Shown: piece after piece, positions 53,370 to 63,038 of the stretch
Position numbering within the stretch: position 1 is the first letter of the stretch
How the letters are laid out: each line of letters opens with the position of its first letter
NCBI GenBank assembly: GCA_022414725.1
Contig: CM039462.1
Span: forward strand, 72,377,671-72,441,670
Origin: Microglena sp. YARC
Taxonomy: Eukaryota; Chlorophyta; Chlorophyceae; Chlamydomonadales; Chlamydomonadaceae
DNA: 64,000 nucleotides
Direction of reading: 5' to 3'
The notes under the pieces: model-generated
Databases searched by the model: none
The model's input: the letters and a program-made list of their open reading frames with translations, nothing else
What the model was told of the DNA's origin: nothing
Translations under genes and position numbers: made by a program

Positions 53370-53875
53370 CTATTTTATTGCATGAGGTTCACGAGGCTTC
53401 TTTATAAGATGGGGTTGTGATAACGCCACACTAACATTCCTTTGTCGGTAACTGCAGCCCATCTGATTTCTCACCTGGAATGTAAACAGCGGCAGCTGAT
53501 CGCAATAACTCGCAGGCACCCAGTAGCGCGGGGGTAATAGTGTACCGGCAGAAACCTGAAGACAAGAAGAAGGTGAAGTCAACCTTGTAAACTCGAAACT
53601 GGAGTTTGAAGAAGCGAGTAAGGACGAATTGAGGATGTTGAACGCACCCAAAAGCTCGCTGGGCAGTGTGGTAGGCAAGCGCGGTTGACATGACACTAGT
53701 TCGAATGGAGAGGCAACGGGACTAGTCGTGCAGAGTGGCAGCAGTTCACGAGGGTCTGGGAGTGGCGTGGCCTGGCTTGGTTTGTCTTGGTGTGGCTTGG
53801 TTTGGCCGGTGTGGTACATTTCTGTTGGCAACTGGTCATCCCGACGGTACCCCTCCTGCACCGGACCAACACTCG
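53370..53875. other. Spacer with an unassigned minus-strand frame
   Basis: A 163-codon minus-strand frame (53861-53370), rich in Pro/Ser/Leu, has no recognisable motif and contains 'tggcttggtttggcc' low complexity. I do not call it a gene. Confidence 0.4.
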
Positions 53876-54015
53876 CTATTTCGAGGCTGTAGATCGCGGA
53901 AACGCATTCAGTAGGTGTTTTTGCATTGGAAACGCTTTTTGAATCGTTCCATTCAGACCTCGACCAAGAAAGTTAGAGGATCTCAAAGTTTGTTTGTTGT
54001 GACTCTCATTTGCTG

Positions 54016-54110
54016 CGCAGATTCGCATTCTCCTCTCGCTACGACGAATTCGAGGGAGGATTAGATTGTTGAGTGAGGGCATTGCGAACTGAGGTGAGTG
54101 AGGAGTCTTG
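54016..54110. repeat. Repeated gene-leader sequence (copy 3)
   Basis: Longest copy of the leader: 'cagattcgcattctcctctc' then 'gctacgacgaattcgaggga' and 'gaactgaggtgagtgagg'. Lies ~150 bp before the ORF at 54261. Confidence 0.6.
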
Positions 54111-54260
54111 CTGGAGGCAGTGTTTATCTTGGTATTCACGAGCATGCATCACACTCTGCACTTGTACACTCGATGCACCAACCCATCGCTTAATTATGAT
54201 GCCTGCAGGATGCCTCGATACGACAATCAAGTGCAGCAAGCTTCACGTTGATTTGAATGG

Positions 54261-54935
54261 ATGGTCAAGCATTGGTTGGAGGACGAGTTCACATCAGTAA
54301 AGTTGATGGAAAATCAGCATATATGGGGTCGACAAGTCCAAGAAGCTGTTCTTCATCTCAAGACACATAGGCACAAGTTTGTGTCCTTGTTCAACCGGTG
54401 TGCCAAAGAGAGTGATGAGGCATCACGGTCTCAGTCCAAACCCACTCCAGATCTGACAGCAAAACAGTCTGAGTTGGAGTTGGATGTGTTTGGGCATGTC
54501 ATGGAGTGCAATGCAGCGGTTTGGAAGGGCGTGCAACGTGATGAATTCTTGCTACAGAATCTGGAAGTGAACCCATTGCAACTACCAGAGGGTGTACAAC
54601 GGGGCACCGTATCACGTAATGCTGTGCTAGTGGAGGCGACTCGAAGCAATGATATTCGTATCCTGAAGTTTAAGCTGTGCAAGATGGAAAAGAACCTCAC
54701 CGGGATGTTACTAACCCGAGGCCGTGGCAAGGACATATGCCAATGTGTATCGGTGTGCTTGCTGGCGACTGAGGTTCACAATGGGGGAGCCAAGCTGCGC
54801 GAAGAGCTGGATGCGTTTGTTCAAAGCAATGCTGATGCGCTTTTGTTGGTCGTGAAACTGTATAAGAGCGGGAGACTTCTATTCATGCAAGTGTTAGGTG
54901 AGTTCAAAATCTTTACGGTGTACATAGCATTGTGA
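54261..54935 (+). CDS. Unknown viral-type protein
   Basis: 224 residues, intact, no introns. N-terminus VKHWLEDEFTSVKLMENQHI, a Lys/Ser/Pro linker (~55-70), then a predicted alpha/beta part (NAVLVEATRSNDIRILKFKL; ADALLLVVKLYKSGRLLFMQ). The VEATRS...ILKFKL pattern could be a decayed nuclease fold, but key residues are not clear. No family assigned. Confidence 0.5.
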   Translation: MVKHWLEDEFTSVKLMENQHIWGRQVQEAVLHLKTHRHKFVSLFNRCAKESDEASRSQSKPTPDLTAKQSELELDVFGHVMECNAAVWKGVQRDEFLLQNLEVNPLQLPEGVQRGTVSRNAVLVEATRSNDIRILKFKLCKMEKNLTGMLLTRGRGKDICQCVSVCLLATEVHNGGAKLREELDAFVQSNADALLLVVKLYKSGRLLFMQVLGEFKIFTVYIAL

Positions 54936-55145
54936 GCTGATAACATGGCATGTGTGCGACGTAAATACGGAATCCCTTGCCAAGCATATTCCAATAAATG
55001 TCCCCGACATCTTGATCACATTCCAGAATGGGTTAGACTCCGAGTCCTATTTTTTTCTCTGAAAAAAAATTGAAAGGTTTTCAGGCACTTGATTTCCACA
55101 AACAAACAACTACAAAAACATACAACACACAACACACAACACAAA

Positions 55146-55598
55146 ATGTCTACCAACATGGAGATGAACGCGCTGAAGGCCGAGGTCCTTCGACTCACGA
55201 ATATGTTCGAAGTCGCCAAGGCTGCCTCTGCAGCTAAGGATTCGCCTGATGCTGCTGATGTTCCTAAAACGTTCGTCGATGTGATGCAAGTGTGGTACCG
55301 TTTGCTCGAGCACATGCCAATCGAGGGCAGGTGCCCTTGCGTGAACGCAGACGACGCAACCTTTTGCGCCCGCAAGCCGGATCTCAAGAGTGCTCCTATC
55401 ACCATCAACGGTGTGAAGTACTACCTGTGCGCTTCTTACGAGACGCACGCGATGTACAAGCACCCGCACAAGTACACTAAGGAGAAAGCAATTGCAATCA
55501 ACAAGGCCATGTCCAAGAAGAAGGATAAGGAGGCTTGCGCGAGAATCTATACCGGAGATGAGCATCACGACTGTTGCTGCTTCTGCCGCGACGTCTAG
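55146..55598 (+). CDS. Cys/His-rich unknown protein
   Basis: 150 residues starting STNMEMNALKAEVLRLTNMF (coiled). The frame is open 19 codons earlier, but this ATG has the better context after an AC-rich leader. The C-terminal two thirds hold CPCVNADDATFCARK, YYLCASYETHAMYKH and EHHDCCCFCRDV, about ten Cys/His residues that suggest zinc binding. Codon use is balanced and the frame is intact. Preceded by TTTTTTCTCTG and an AT-rich segment, typical for the compact genes here. Confidence 0.65.
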   Translation: MSTNMEMNALKAEVLRLTNMFEVAKAASAAKDSPDAADVPKTFVDVMQVWYRLLEHMPIEGRCPCVNADDATFCARKPDLKSAPITINGVKYYLCASYETHAMYKHPHKYTKEKAIAINKAMSKKKDKEACARIYTGDEHHDCCCFCRDV

Positions 55599-55700
55599 CG
55601 CCGATTCTGGTGCGACCTCTCGTGTGTGAGCACAAGGTTTAGTTTTTTTTGTGAATGTTCTTTTTAAAACCTCAAAAACTCAAAAAAACAATGATTGCGT

Positions 55701-55925
55701 TCACGCCCCTGAAGCTTTGCGGGTTGCGAGGACGAACCTTCGCTCCGACCAAAACTGCATGTCGGCATAGGATGATGCTCTTGGAGAAGACGACGACTGC
55801 GAACTGATTAAAGAGTCTGTTGAAGCACATAAACTGTCAGATGACAGGCTCGCGGGGGATGACAGACCACTTGGGGTCAAGTCCTGCGACTTCTTCCTGA
55901 TCACAAACGTGTCAAGGATTGACAT
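55701..55925 (-). CDS. Ser-rich small protein
   Basis: 74 residues, SILDTFVIRKKSQDLTPSG then a long Ser/Ala stretch. Intact but low complexity. It faces the preceding gene tail to tail. Confidence 0.35.
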   Translation of the reverse strand: MSILDTFVIRKKSQDLTPSGLSSPASLSSDSLCASTDSLISSQSSSSPRASSYADMQFWSERRFVLATRKASGA

Positions 55926-55957
55926 GATATATGATAATATTACCAGGGTGCGTGTGA

Positions 55958-56211
55958 AATGTTGTTTGTTCTGTCAAGACTACAAACATTTTTAATTTTT
56001 TTAGTGAAGATGGCATTGCCTACGGCTCTGCTAAATTTGCACCAGGTGGCAAGGGCGAAGTGTCTGTCCCTACTACGGGCGCATTCAAAGAGTTCAGCGA
56101 TCGTTTTAAGGGTCGAGTTGCCGTCGTTGACGAATTCCGTAAAACCAGGATTTGGCACAAGGACAATGCCATTGTCCTTCAGAGATTTCTAGAACGCAAC
56201 ATATTTGCATA
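55958..56211 (+). pseudogene. Second Fanzor remnant (RuvC-II region)
   Basis: The open frame reads KTTNIFNFF, GIAYGSAKFAPGGKGEVSVP and RVAVVDEFRKTRIWHKDN. The YGxAKF...KGE...VPT...VDEFRxT order is that of Fanzor1-type proteins just before and at RuvC-II. It lacks RuvC-I upstream (stop at 55955) and stops at 56211, 34 bp from an inserted IS630 copy. The usual Ser and zinc Cys after DEFRxT are absent. It is distinct in sequence from the Fanzor at 48660. Confidence 0.6.
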
Positions 56212-56245
56212 AAGTAGTCGAAATCACAGGTAGGTGTCAACGGAC

Positions 56246-57039
56246 ATGACACCCTGTAGTCTCTCTTAATGCTTCCAAATATTTGTTCAATCGCATTGGC
56301 TCTTGGGCAATAAGGAGGGTGTAAAAAAGCATCCAACCGTTGCATTGGGATATATTTTTTATTTCCGGAGAATGGTGAAACCGAATATTATCCATGACGA
56401 TCGTGGTGTTCTTTGGGATGACCAAAGTTTTAAAGAATTTAATGAAATCTTCTTTTTTACAATTGTGCTCCAATAACTGATAATCTATTACTCCCTGAGA
56501 TGAAATGGCGAGTGAACTTCACACGACGGAGGTTACTCATTGTCTTCGTAGTTAATCTACAACCGATCTTGCTGTATCCGTATCTACTATGGTTGCCAGC
56601 GTAAAATCCTGCTTCATCGATACAAACAATGTTAGAGGTTTCTCTGTACTTCTCACAAAACATTTCTACATTTTCTTTGGAATGTCTGTAGAGAACTGTG
56701 GGGAACGCCTTCTTCCTAGAAAATCCACATTACAACTCTTGCAAATAATACCAACCAGTTCCTTGCATGTTATGAAAGGATTTTCTGTAATACTATTGGA
56801 TATAGTGGTCTGTAAAAGCATAGACAATTCTTTCCTTTTTCGTTGTAACCGCCCACTTTTACCTACCTGATCAGCATTGACCCATCTATGTAGAGAGCTC
56901 TTGGACACTTTGTATATCTTGCAAACCTTCCTAAGACTTTTCAAAAAATACTTGTAGTGAACCACTGACCTGTAGCGGGTTTCAAAGGATATCATTCAAA
57001 TTATACAAGGTGTCCCAAAATTATTTGAGAACAACTGTA
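56246..57039 (-). mobile_element. IS630-type element copy 4
   Basis: Carries HTH, first Asp (VCIDEAGFYAG), second Asp and the PRANAIE glutamate region, but with a 43-bp deletion between direct repeats 'ccacatt' (near 56730) and an 8-bp deletion near 56512, so the transposase is frame-broken. The right terminal repeat is intact (57039). The left boundary is 'atgacacc', identical to copy 1. Confidence 0.88.
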
Positions 57040-57220
57040 TGTCGGCTGACAGAGGCAGGCCCTTGAATCCGCGCATAAGCTGGCGGTTCTGGAGGCAGGC
57101 CCACTTTCCTGGGGTATTTATCGAGAACAACAACAAGAACAACAACAAGAACAATAACAAGAACAATTAAGAATAACCCTGAATTACGAAGTTGCGGCGT
57201 CCTGCGACGAGCAGCGAAGG

Positions 57221-58249
57221 ATGAGGATGCGGAATATCAAGAGGGCTAACATCGAGAAGTGCGTCATGTCAAACACCACGGTCTTCCCGAGCATGGTCTC
57301 TGCTGCGGAGGCGCAGACGTGCGTGCTGTGCCTCGAGTCTGGGGCGAGGTTCAATCCTCCCGGTTGCGTTTGCAAGGTGGCGAGGTACCACATCGATTGC
57401 CTATCAAATTGTATGTTGGCCATGTTCGACAGCGGGAAGGGAGCATACCACTGCGCCTGCTGCAGAGGGGGGTGTAGGAGTGGTTTTGGTCAGCAACAAC
57501 AACTTGTCCGGATGCGTCTCCGTGTGTTGGAGGATGAGGAGTCCGACGACGCGCGATGCGTCGAGGTCTGCGTCGATGCCCAAGAGGATCCGGTGGCCCT
57601 TGTGCGGGCCCATGCCAAGTATAAGGACGGTGGGGATCTCTTGTCAGCCGAAATATCGAGGGCGATCGCCCAGTTGACGGAATACCTAAGGGCGTTGAAG
57701 CTCAGATTGGAGAGGCTCCTGCAGCACTGGACCTTCGATGAGGAGGTACAATTCGCCCTTGACATCGGGACGATGCTTCAGACGAACGGAATGTGGATCC
57801 TTTACATCGCGGATAACGGGGACATCTCAGACAACGATATGCGACCGACATGGGTGTTGGAGGCGTTTACGGACCTCTTGGTGGAATGGTTCGAGTGCAT
57901 AGCCGACTCGTGCGACCAGTCAGTAGCCAGGGCGAACATGGTCCTTCATGATGAGGAAGAAGAAAAAGAAGAAGAAGAAAAAGAAGAAGAAGAAGAAAAA
58001 GAAGAAGAAGAAGGTGTCATGAGGGAGTACTCTAAACTGATGCGAGTGCTCACGTGTAAGCAGAAAAAATGGAGGGACGTGATGAGATACACTAGGATGC
58101 TGAGCGACGAAATGCTCAATATCAAGCGGAGACACCCTTCCTCGATACACGCATACATGCCTCTTCCGTTGTGCGTCATAATGATTACGGGTGTCTACGC
58201 ATATTTAATAGCTGTGCATGGCCCTGTTGATGGCCATTGGGGGGCATAA
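57221..58249 (+). CDS. RING-variant (RING-CH) zinc-finger protein
   Basis: 342 residues. Zinc ligands: CVLCLESG, CVCK, YHIDC and CACCRGGC within residues 34-85, a C4HC3-like order as in RING-CH ubiquitin ligases, so an E3 role is plausible. Middle helical region (TEYLRALKLRLERLLQHW). A Glu/Lys tract coded by GAA/AAG repeats (57953-58015) precedes a C-terminal helix and a hydrophobic segment PLPLCVIMITGVYAYLIAV that could span a membrane. The end abuts an IS630 fragment at 58271. Intact. Confidence 0.65.
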   Translation: MRMRNIKRANIEKCVMSNTTVFPSMVSAAEAQTCVLCLESGARFNPPGCVCKVARYHIDCLSNCMLAMFDSGKGAYHCACCRGGCRSGFGQQQQLVRMRLRVLEDEESDDARCVEVCVDAQEDPVALVRAHAKYKDGGDLLSAEISRAIAQLTEYLRALKLRLERLLQHWTFDEEVQFALDIGTMLQTNGMWILYIADNGDISDNDMRPTWVLEAFTDLLVEWFECIADSCDQSVARANMVLHDEEEEKEEEEKEEEEEKEEEEGVMREYSKLMRVLTCKQKKWRDVMRYTRMLSDEMLNIKRRHPSSIHAYMPLPLCVIMITGVYAYLIAVHGPVDGHWGA

Positions 58250-58270
58250 TCAAGAATCTATACCTGCGCA

Positions 58271-58370
58271 TACAGTTGTTCTCAAATAATTTTGGGACCA
58301 CCATGTATAATTTGAATGACCATCTATGTAGAGAGCTCTTGGACACGTTGTATATCTTGCAAACCTTCCT
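58271..58370 (+). mobile_element. IS630-type fragment (copy 5)
   Basis: Has the terminal repeat TACAGTTGTTCTCAAATAAT and a small internally deleted piece of the HTH coding region (reverse part), ending at 'aaaccttcct'. About 100 bp. Confidence 0.85.
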
Positions 58371-58658
58371 CGCCAGCACCACTCGTGTCATATATGGTGG
58401 TGTAAGCACAAACACTGTGATGGTCCGTGGTGGCATGAACACCACCTCTTCCACATCAAACCATTTCTTGATCATGTCCCTTCGTAGGGCGTCTACCGCA
58501 TGCCATGTGTGTTCTTCATCTATTTTGAGTCGCAGGGTGGCACCGGTCTTGAATGTGCCGTCGCCTGCCAGACTGAATATCTGCACGATTTCTCCTAGGA
58601 ATGGTGACAAAGGCGCAAGGGACATGACTAGGGAACTTCTCACAGGCATCGGTGGCAT
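58371..58658 (-). pseudogene. Unknown gene fused to an IS630 fragment
   Basis: The minus-strand frame (PPMPVRSSLVMSLAPLSPFL; TGATLRLKIDEEHTWHAV) is continuous with VCKIYNVSKSSLHRW of the neighbouring IS630 fragment and runs to 58185. The native C-terminus is therefore lost. Function unknown. Confidence 0.45.
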
Positions 58659-58783
58659 CTGGCCCGATCACGATCATGTTGGCAATATAATGTAATCTCT
58701 TTTCTCCCTAACTCTTTAAGTCTCTCCGCTTGAGATCTCCTAAACTGAAATTTTTTCAATTTCCTTTTTTTGGCATGAGAACA

Positions 58784-59254
58784 TCAAAATTCGATCATAT
58801 TCCATTCTTTTACATCGATCATGTTTTTGAGCGTGTACAAGATATGCATGGATTGTGATCCAAACACATGTTCCAATTTGGGAATCCATTTCTCTATTGC
58901 TTCTTGCAATGAAATGTTAAATGTGTTTGCGTGCATCTGAAATAAAAACTTTACGAATTCCAAATTGTCTGATGCTTTAGGTAATGTGGTAGTTGTGTAG
59001 CGTGTGGCAATTGCATGCTGCACGTACTCAATTACACTGTAAGTTGCATGGCCTACATATAGTATGCGCGCTATGCACATTATCTCCCGTCCATCGTGAA
59101 TGAATTCTTCTATGGGGTCATGTGGAATATGGTATATGGCTTGATTCCTTGGCGATAGGAGGAGTTCCTCGACCATAATGTATGGAGTGTTGTAATCGCA
59201 TGGTCCCATTTTTTTGTAAGCGTCTGGTTCTGTTTTTGAAAAGAACTGACCCAT
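58784..59254 (-). CDS. Unknown protein with an N-myristoylation-like start
   Basis: 156 residues beginning MGQFFSK, a plausible myristoylation signal. The body is helical and charged (IEEFIHDGREIMCIARILYV; NTFNISLQEAIEKWIPKLEH). Intact, preceded on its strand by an AT-rich leader. No family recognised. Confidence 0.55.
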   Translation of the reverse strand: MGQFFSKTEPDAYKKMGPCDYNTPYIMVEELLLSPRNQAIYHIPHDPIEEFIHDGREIMCIARILYVGHATYSVIEYVQHAIATRYTTTTLPKASDNLEFVKFLFQMHANTFNISLQEAIEKWIPKLEHVFGSQSMHILYTLKNMIDVKEWNMIEF

Positions 59255-59362
59255 CCTTATGTTTATCGTAGTACTACTGTAATTGTAATGTCTTAATGTC
59301 TTAATGTCTTAATGTCTTACAGTTGTTCTCAAATAAAGTGGGACCCCCATTTATAATCGAAC

Positions 59363-59626
59363 TTGCAGGTCGTTGCTTTTTGGCAAGGTCGGAACACTGA
59401 TCGGTTTACAAGGGCCTTCCAGAGAACAAAAGGTACCATGTCATCCGACTCCATGAACGGCAAGGATGTGTCTTTCGGGGAGTTTGAGCGCCTCGCTGGG
59501 TTTGGCTCATGGAAAAAGTGGAAAAAGTCGTTCATGGTTGGTGACATCAATTCAGCACTTGGATGGACGACAACGACATCGTTTAGAATCCCGCGATTGT
59601 TTTGTATCTCAGGATCATCCGGTTGA
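59363..59626 (+). CDS. SAND-like domain fragment at the left end
   Basis: The frame opens within the terminal repeat. VSFGEFERLAGFGSWKKWKK followed by SFMVGDINSALGW resembles the core of SAND/ULT-type DNA-binding domains (xxFExxxGxxxxKxWKxS). No own start codon beyond the repeat is obvious. It could be an exon or a captured gene end. Confidence 0.35.
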   Translation: MQVVAFWQGRNTDRFTRAFQRTKGTMSSDSMNGKDVSFGEFERLAGFGSWKKWKKSFMVGDINSALGWTTTTSFRIPRLFCISGSSG

Positions 59627-59762
59627 GCTGGGTGGGCTTCGTGATGTCGTCGTAGTACCGAAACATGATGTCGCATGTCGGGTCGTACACGATTGCCAAA
59701 TACTCGGGGAGGCCGTAAATGACCGGCGCCGAATCCCCCTTGAGCTGAATGTACTTACACAT
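59583..59762 (-). CDS. Small unknown ORF, possibly a gene end
   Basis: 59 residues (CKYIQLKGDSAPVIYGLPEY; YYDDITKPTQLNRMILRY). The frame is open 25 codons upstream into the end of the neighbouring gene, so it may be a frameshifted continuation of 59812-60870. It looks compositionally real. Confidence 0.35.
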   Translation of the reverse strand: MCKYIQLKGDSAPVIYGLPEYLAIVYDPTCDIMFRYYDDITKPTQLNRMILRYKTIAGF

Positions 59763-59811
59763 ATCCCCGAGTCCCCCAAAGTCCGCCTGTATTGGCTGAG
59801 ATTCGCCCCCC

Positions 59812-60870
59812 TCATGCGAGTGTATTCAAATATTCGCGAACATGCTTGCGGATCATGGTGAAAGGTGTGCCGTACGTTTTCTCTTCTCTGATCAACCGAT
59901 GCCAGTGGTCGACCCCTTTCGGTTCATCACGACAAATGTCTGTGTCATCAAAGGCCGCTTCTGTGTATCGATCTAGCACTTGTTCGAAGAATTTGATGTT
60001 TACAGAAGCGCTAAAAAACAATTGGCGCAACGTCGGAATGTAGCGTAACTCTTTCTGGAGCAAGACCTCTGCCGTCTTGAGATCTCCCGCCTTCATGGCA
60101 ATATCGAAAAGATCATGGATGGTGGTATCGTCTACGTGAACGCACTCGATTTGTTTCGCAATGAGGTTCACGACGGTGTTGTTGCGCACCAAGACGGCAC
60201 ATCGCATCCACTTGATCAGTTCGCTCTGAGAGTCTGGCAATAAATCTCGCACGCGAGGCAAGTTGCCAGTGCGAATGGCAGATTCCAAGTCATACTCCTT
60301 ATCCTTGCTACTTTTGATGATCGACAAGGTTCGTGCTTCGCGAAGCTGGTCATCGGTCATGCACTCGATGGGGAGCTCCCGAAGGAGTTGCACATCGTCC
60401 ACGGGTTCGCTGTAAGTGTTTACGTAAATGGCGGGATTTTCATCTACTCTCCTGCCGTAGTCTGGAATCACTTCGACATCTGCGCCATCGTATTCATGAA
60501 TGCATACCGTATCATTGGCGTCACGACATTCCCTGAGCAACCGCTTGTAATAGCTACAAACCATATCGTGGTAGTTTGCGTAGTCATTGGTGTCATCTCT
60601 GTCACAGTACCGTTTGCCGTCGTCCACTTCTAAAATACCGTGTTCCGGAAAATATCGGATGTCGCTGATCCCCCACTCAAAAATCCTGCTTTCTGTGGAA
60701 TCGATGCGCAATCGGATACAGTTCCGAGTTTCACCCTTATCATTCGCCAGAGAGATGTCCAAAAGCATGCCAGGCGTGCACAAGTAATGTTGGCCAATAC
60801 GCAGATCTCGTTGGATCCGCTTGAGCAAACCATGTCGGTACGGCATTACGTAGGTGGCTTCAACACCCAT
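59812..60870 (-). CDS. Ankyrin-like viral protein
   Basis: 352 residues, intact. The N-terminal half (KRIQRDLRIGQHYLCTPGML; ESRIFEWGISDIRYFPEHGI) is an unassigned beta-rich domain. The C-terminal half has helix-pair repeats (YDLESAIRTGNLPRVRDLLP; FDIAMKAGDLKTAEVLLQKE) like degenerate ankyrin repeats of giant-virus proteins. Located inside the composite element. Confidence 0.5.
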   Translation of the reverse strand: MGVEATYVMPYRHGLLKRIQRDLRIGQHYLCTPGMLLDISLANDKGETRNCIRLRIDSTESRIFEWGISDIRYFPEHGILEVDDGKRYCDRDDTNDYANYHDMVCSYYKRLLRECRDANDTVCIHEYDGADVEVIPDYGRRVDENPAIYVNTYSEPVDDVQLLRELPIECMTDDQLREARTLSIIKSSKDKEYDLESAIRTGNLPRVRDLLPDSQSELIKWMRCAVLVRNNTVVNLIAKQIECVHVDDTTIHDLFDIAMKAGDLKTAEVLLQKELRYIPTLRQLFFSASVNIKFFEQVLDRYTEAAFDDTDICRDEPKGVDHWHRLIREEKTYGTPFTMIRKHVREYLNTLA

Positions 60871-60942
60871 TTTTTATGTTTGTTATGTTTGTTGTACCTA
60901 CCACCGACCCCTTATGCTACCTGACCACAACACACCGCGATA

Positions 60943-61461
60943 TACAGTTGTTCTCAAATAATTATGGGACACCTTGTATAATTTGAATGATATCCTTTGA
61001 AACCCGCTACAGGTCAGTGGTTCACTACAAAGATTTTTTGAAAAGTCTTAGTAAGGTTTGCAAGATATACAAAGTGTCCAAGAGCTCTCTACATAGATGG
61101 GTCAATGCTGATCAGGTCGGTAAATGTGGGCGGTTAAAACGAAAAAGGAAAGAATTGTCTATGCTTTTACAGACCACGATATCCAATAGTATTACAGAAA
61201 ATCCGTTCATAACATGCAAGGATTGGTATTATTTGCAAGAGTTGTAATGTGGGTCTATCGATCAGTACGGCATCAAGATACATGAAACAATGTGGATTTT
61301 CTAGGAAGAAGGCGTTCTCCACAGTTCTCTACAGACATTCCAAAGAAAATGTAGAAATGTTTTGTGACAAGTACCTCGAAGTTGATAAGGACTTAAAGGA
61401 ATACAATTAAATATTACAAATTATACATGGTGTGTCCCAAAATTATTTGAGAACAACTGTA
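60943..61461 (+). mobile_element. IS630-type deletion derivative (copy 6)
   Basis: 519 bp with both terminal repeats. It contains the transposase N-terminus with small deletions, then a short foreign tail YLEVDKDLKEYN resembling the end of the adjacent WDIV gene (LLKEYNEF), then the right repeat. Non-autonomous; a candidate MITE progenitor that has picked up flanking sequence. Confidence 0.85.
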
Positions 61462-61469
61462 TTTTTTGT

Positions 61470-62519
61470 TTGAACCGAATGAAGTCTGCGATTCAGACTG
61501 AAATAAAGAAGCACATATTGAACCGTGTTAAATTCGAAGAACACAAATGGGATTGGAAAAACTTGAGTTATAACCCCGGCTTAACATGGGACATTGTCGA
61601 AGCTAACCCTGACAAACCATGGAATTGGGATAGGATAAGCGACAACCCTAATATCACGTGGGACATTGTGTTGGACAACCCAGACAAACCATGGTGTTGG
61701 ATATCTTTGAGTATGAACCATGCCATTAAACGGGACATTGTCAAAGCTAACCCAGACAAACAATGGAAATGGGGTGGGCTTAGCTTGAATCCCAACATCA
61801 CATGGGACATTGTTGAAGCTAATCCAGACAAACAATGGAGTTGGTATGGACTTAGCAGGAACCCAGACATCACATGGGACATTGTTGAAGCTAACCCATA
61901 CAAACCATGGAATTTTTACGGACTTAGTAGGAACCCTAACATCACATGGGACATTGTTGAAGCTAACCCAGACAAACAATGGAGTTGGTATGGACTTAGT
62001 AGTAACCCAAACATTACGTGGGGCATTGTGTTGGACAACCCGGAAAAACCATGGAATTGGTATAGACTTAGTAAAAACCCTAACATCACATGGGACATTG
62101 TCAAAGCTAACCCATACAAACCATGGGATTGGATAGGCTTAAGTTGTACCCCCAACATCACATGGGACATTGTTGTAGACAACCCAGACAAACAATGGGA
62201 TTGGTATGAAATGAGTAGAAATCTTACCATCACATGGGACATTGTCAAAGCTAACCCGTACAAACCATGGGATTGGATAGGATTAAGCTGTAACCCAAAC
62301 ATTACGTGGAGCATTGTCAAAGATAACCCGGACAAACCATGGAATTGGAGTGGACTTAGCAGAAACCCTAGCATGTTACTCTCTAGCCAAGACGTCTGCA
62401 ACATCGTACGGAGATATAGAGCGGCAACGACTATACAGAGAGTGTGGAGACACGTCAATACAGATCCGAAACACCCCGTGTGTCAACGAAGACTCTTAAA
62501 GGAATACAATGAATTTTAG
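61470..62519 (+). CDS. 24-residue WDIV-repeat protein
   Basis: 349 residues, intact. Eleven tandem repeats of about 24 residues with consensus NPNITWDIVxANPDKPWNWx + GLS, found also in giant-virus repeat proteins. C-terminal YRAATTIQRVWRHVN resembles an IQ motif. The repeat DNA is near-identical between units, suggesting recent expansion or homogenisation. Function unknown. Confidence 0.75.
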   Translation: MNRMKSAIQTEIKKHILNRVKFEEHKWDWKNLSYNPGLTWDIVEANPDKPWNWDRISDNPNITWDIVLDNPDKPWCWISLSMNHAIKRDIVKANPDKQWKWGGLSLNPNITWDIVEANPDKQWSWYGLSRNPDITWDIVEANPYKPWNFYGLSRNPNITWDIVEANPDKQWSWYGLSSNPNITWGIVLDNPEKPWNWYRLSKNPNITWDIVKANPYKPWDWIGLSCTPNITWDIVVDNPDKQWDWYEMSRNLTITWDIVKANPYKPWDWIGLSCNPNITWSIVKDNPDKPWNWSGLSRNPSMLLSSQDVCNIVRRYRAATTIQRVWRHVNTDPKHPVCQRRLLKEYNEF

Positions 62520-62559
62520 TTTGGTGTATTTAGCGGAGTATAAATAAATCACAGTCCTG

Positions 62560-63038
62560 CACGAACAAGTGCAGGTAATGAAAGCAGAGTCTCGTGATGC
62601 AACTGCTTTCTTGAGAGGCGCACCAGCTGGGTAGGGGCACGAGAATGGCTCAGCTTTCCTGCATGCCATGCACCAACAACCGGAACAATGGGGGGTAGGC
62701 TTGACTGGGCTGGTACAAGTCCACCTTTTCGTGAACGCACACGTCATCAAGATCCCTGATCCTGATGCCGATCCCGAGACCGTGATGTGAACGCCTCCAG
62801 GAACATCCTGATGCTTACCCTCCACCAAGTCTTTGGGAGGGAGCGACCCCTCGCGGTTCGCAGAGACGCGCCTAGAAGCTCCTTAAAATCCCCACAGCCA
62901 CCACCTGATACTGATTTGGGGACACAGACGGTTGAACGGTTTCCCGTGGAGGCGACTCGAAATATTTTCGAGCACCTCTCCAACCTTCTGCACCCCCCAA
63001 CGTTGCCAAAAAGCAACGACCTGCAAGTTCGAATATAA
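62560..63038 (+). pseudogene. Fanzor C-terminal remnant
   Basis: In plus frame DRDVNASRNILMLTLHQVFG (RuvC-III with its Asp) to LSNLLHPPTLPKSNDLQVRI, matching 49731-49991 almost base for base. The upstream part (62577-62700) is related to 46445-46560. No RuvC-I or RuvC-II is present. Confidence 0.8.

Noticed and set aside
53370..53861. 163-codon minus-strand ORF
   Set aside because: Pro/Ser-rich, contains low-complexity sequence and no motif; cannot be separated from chance.
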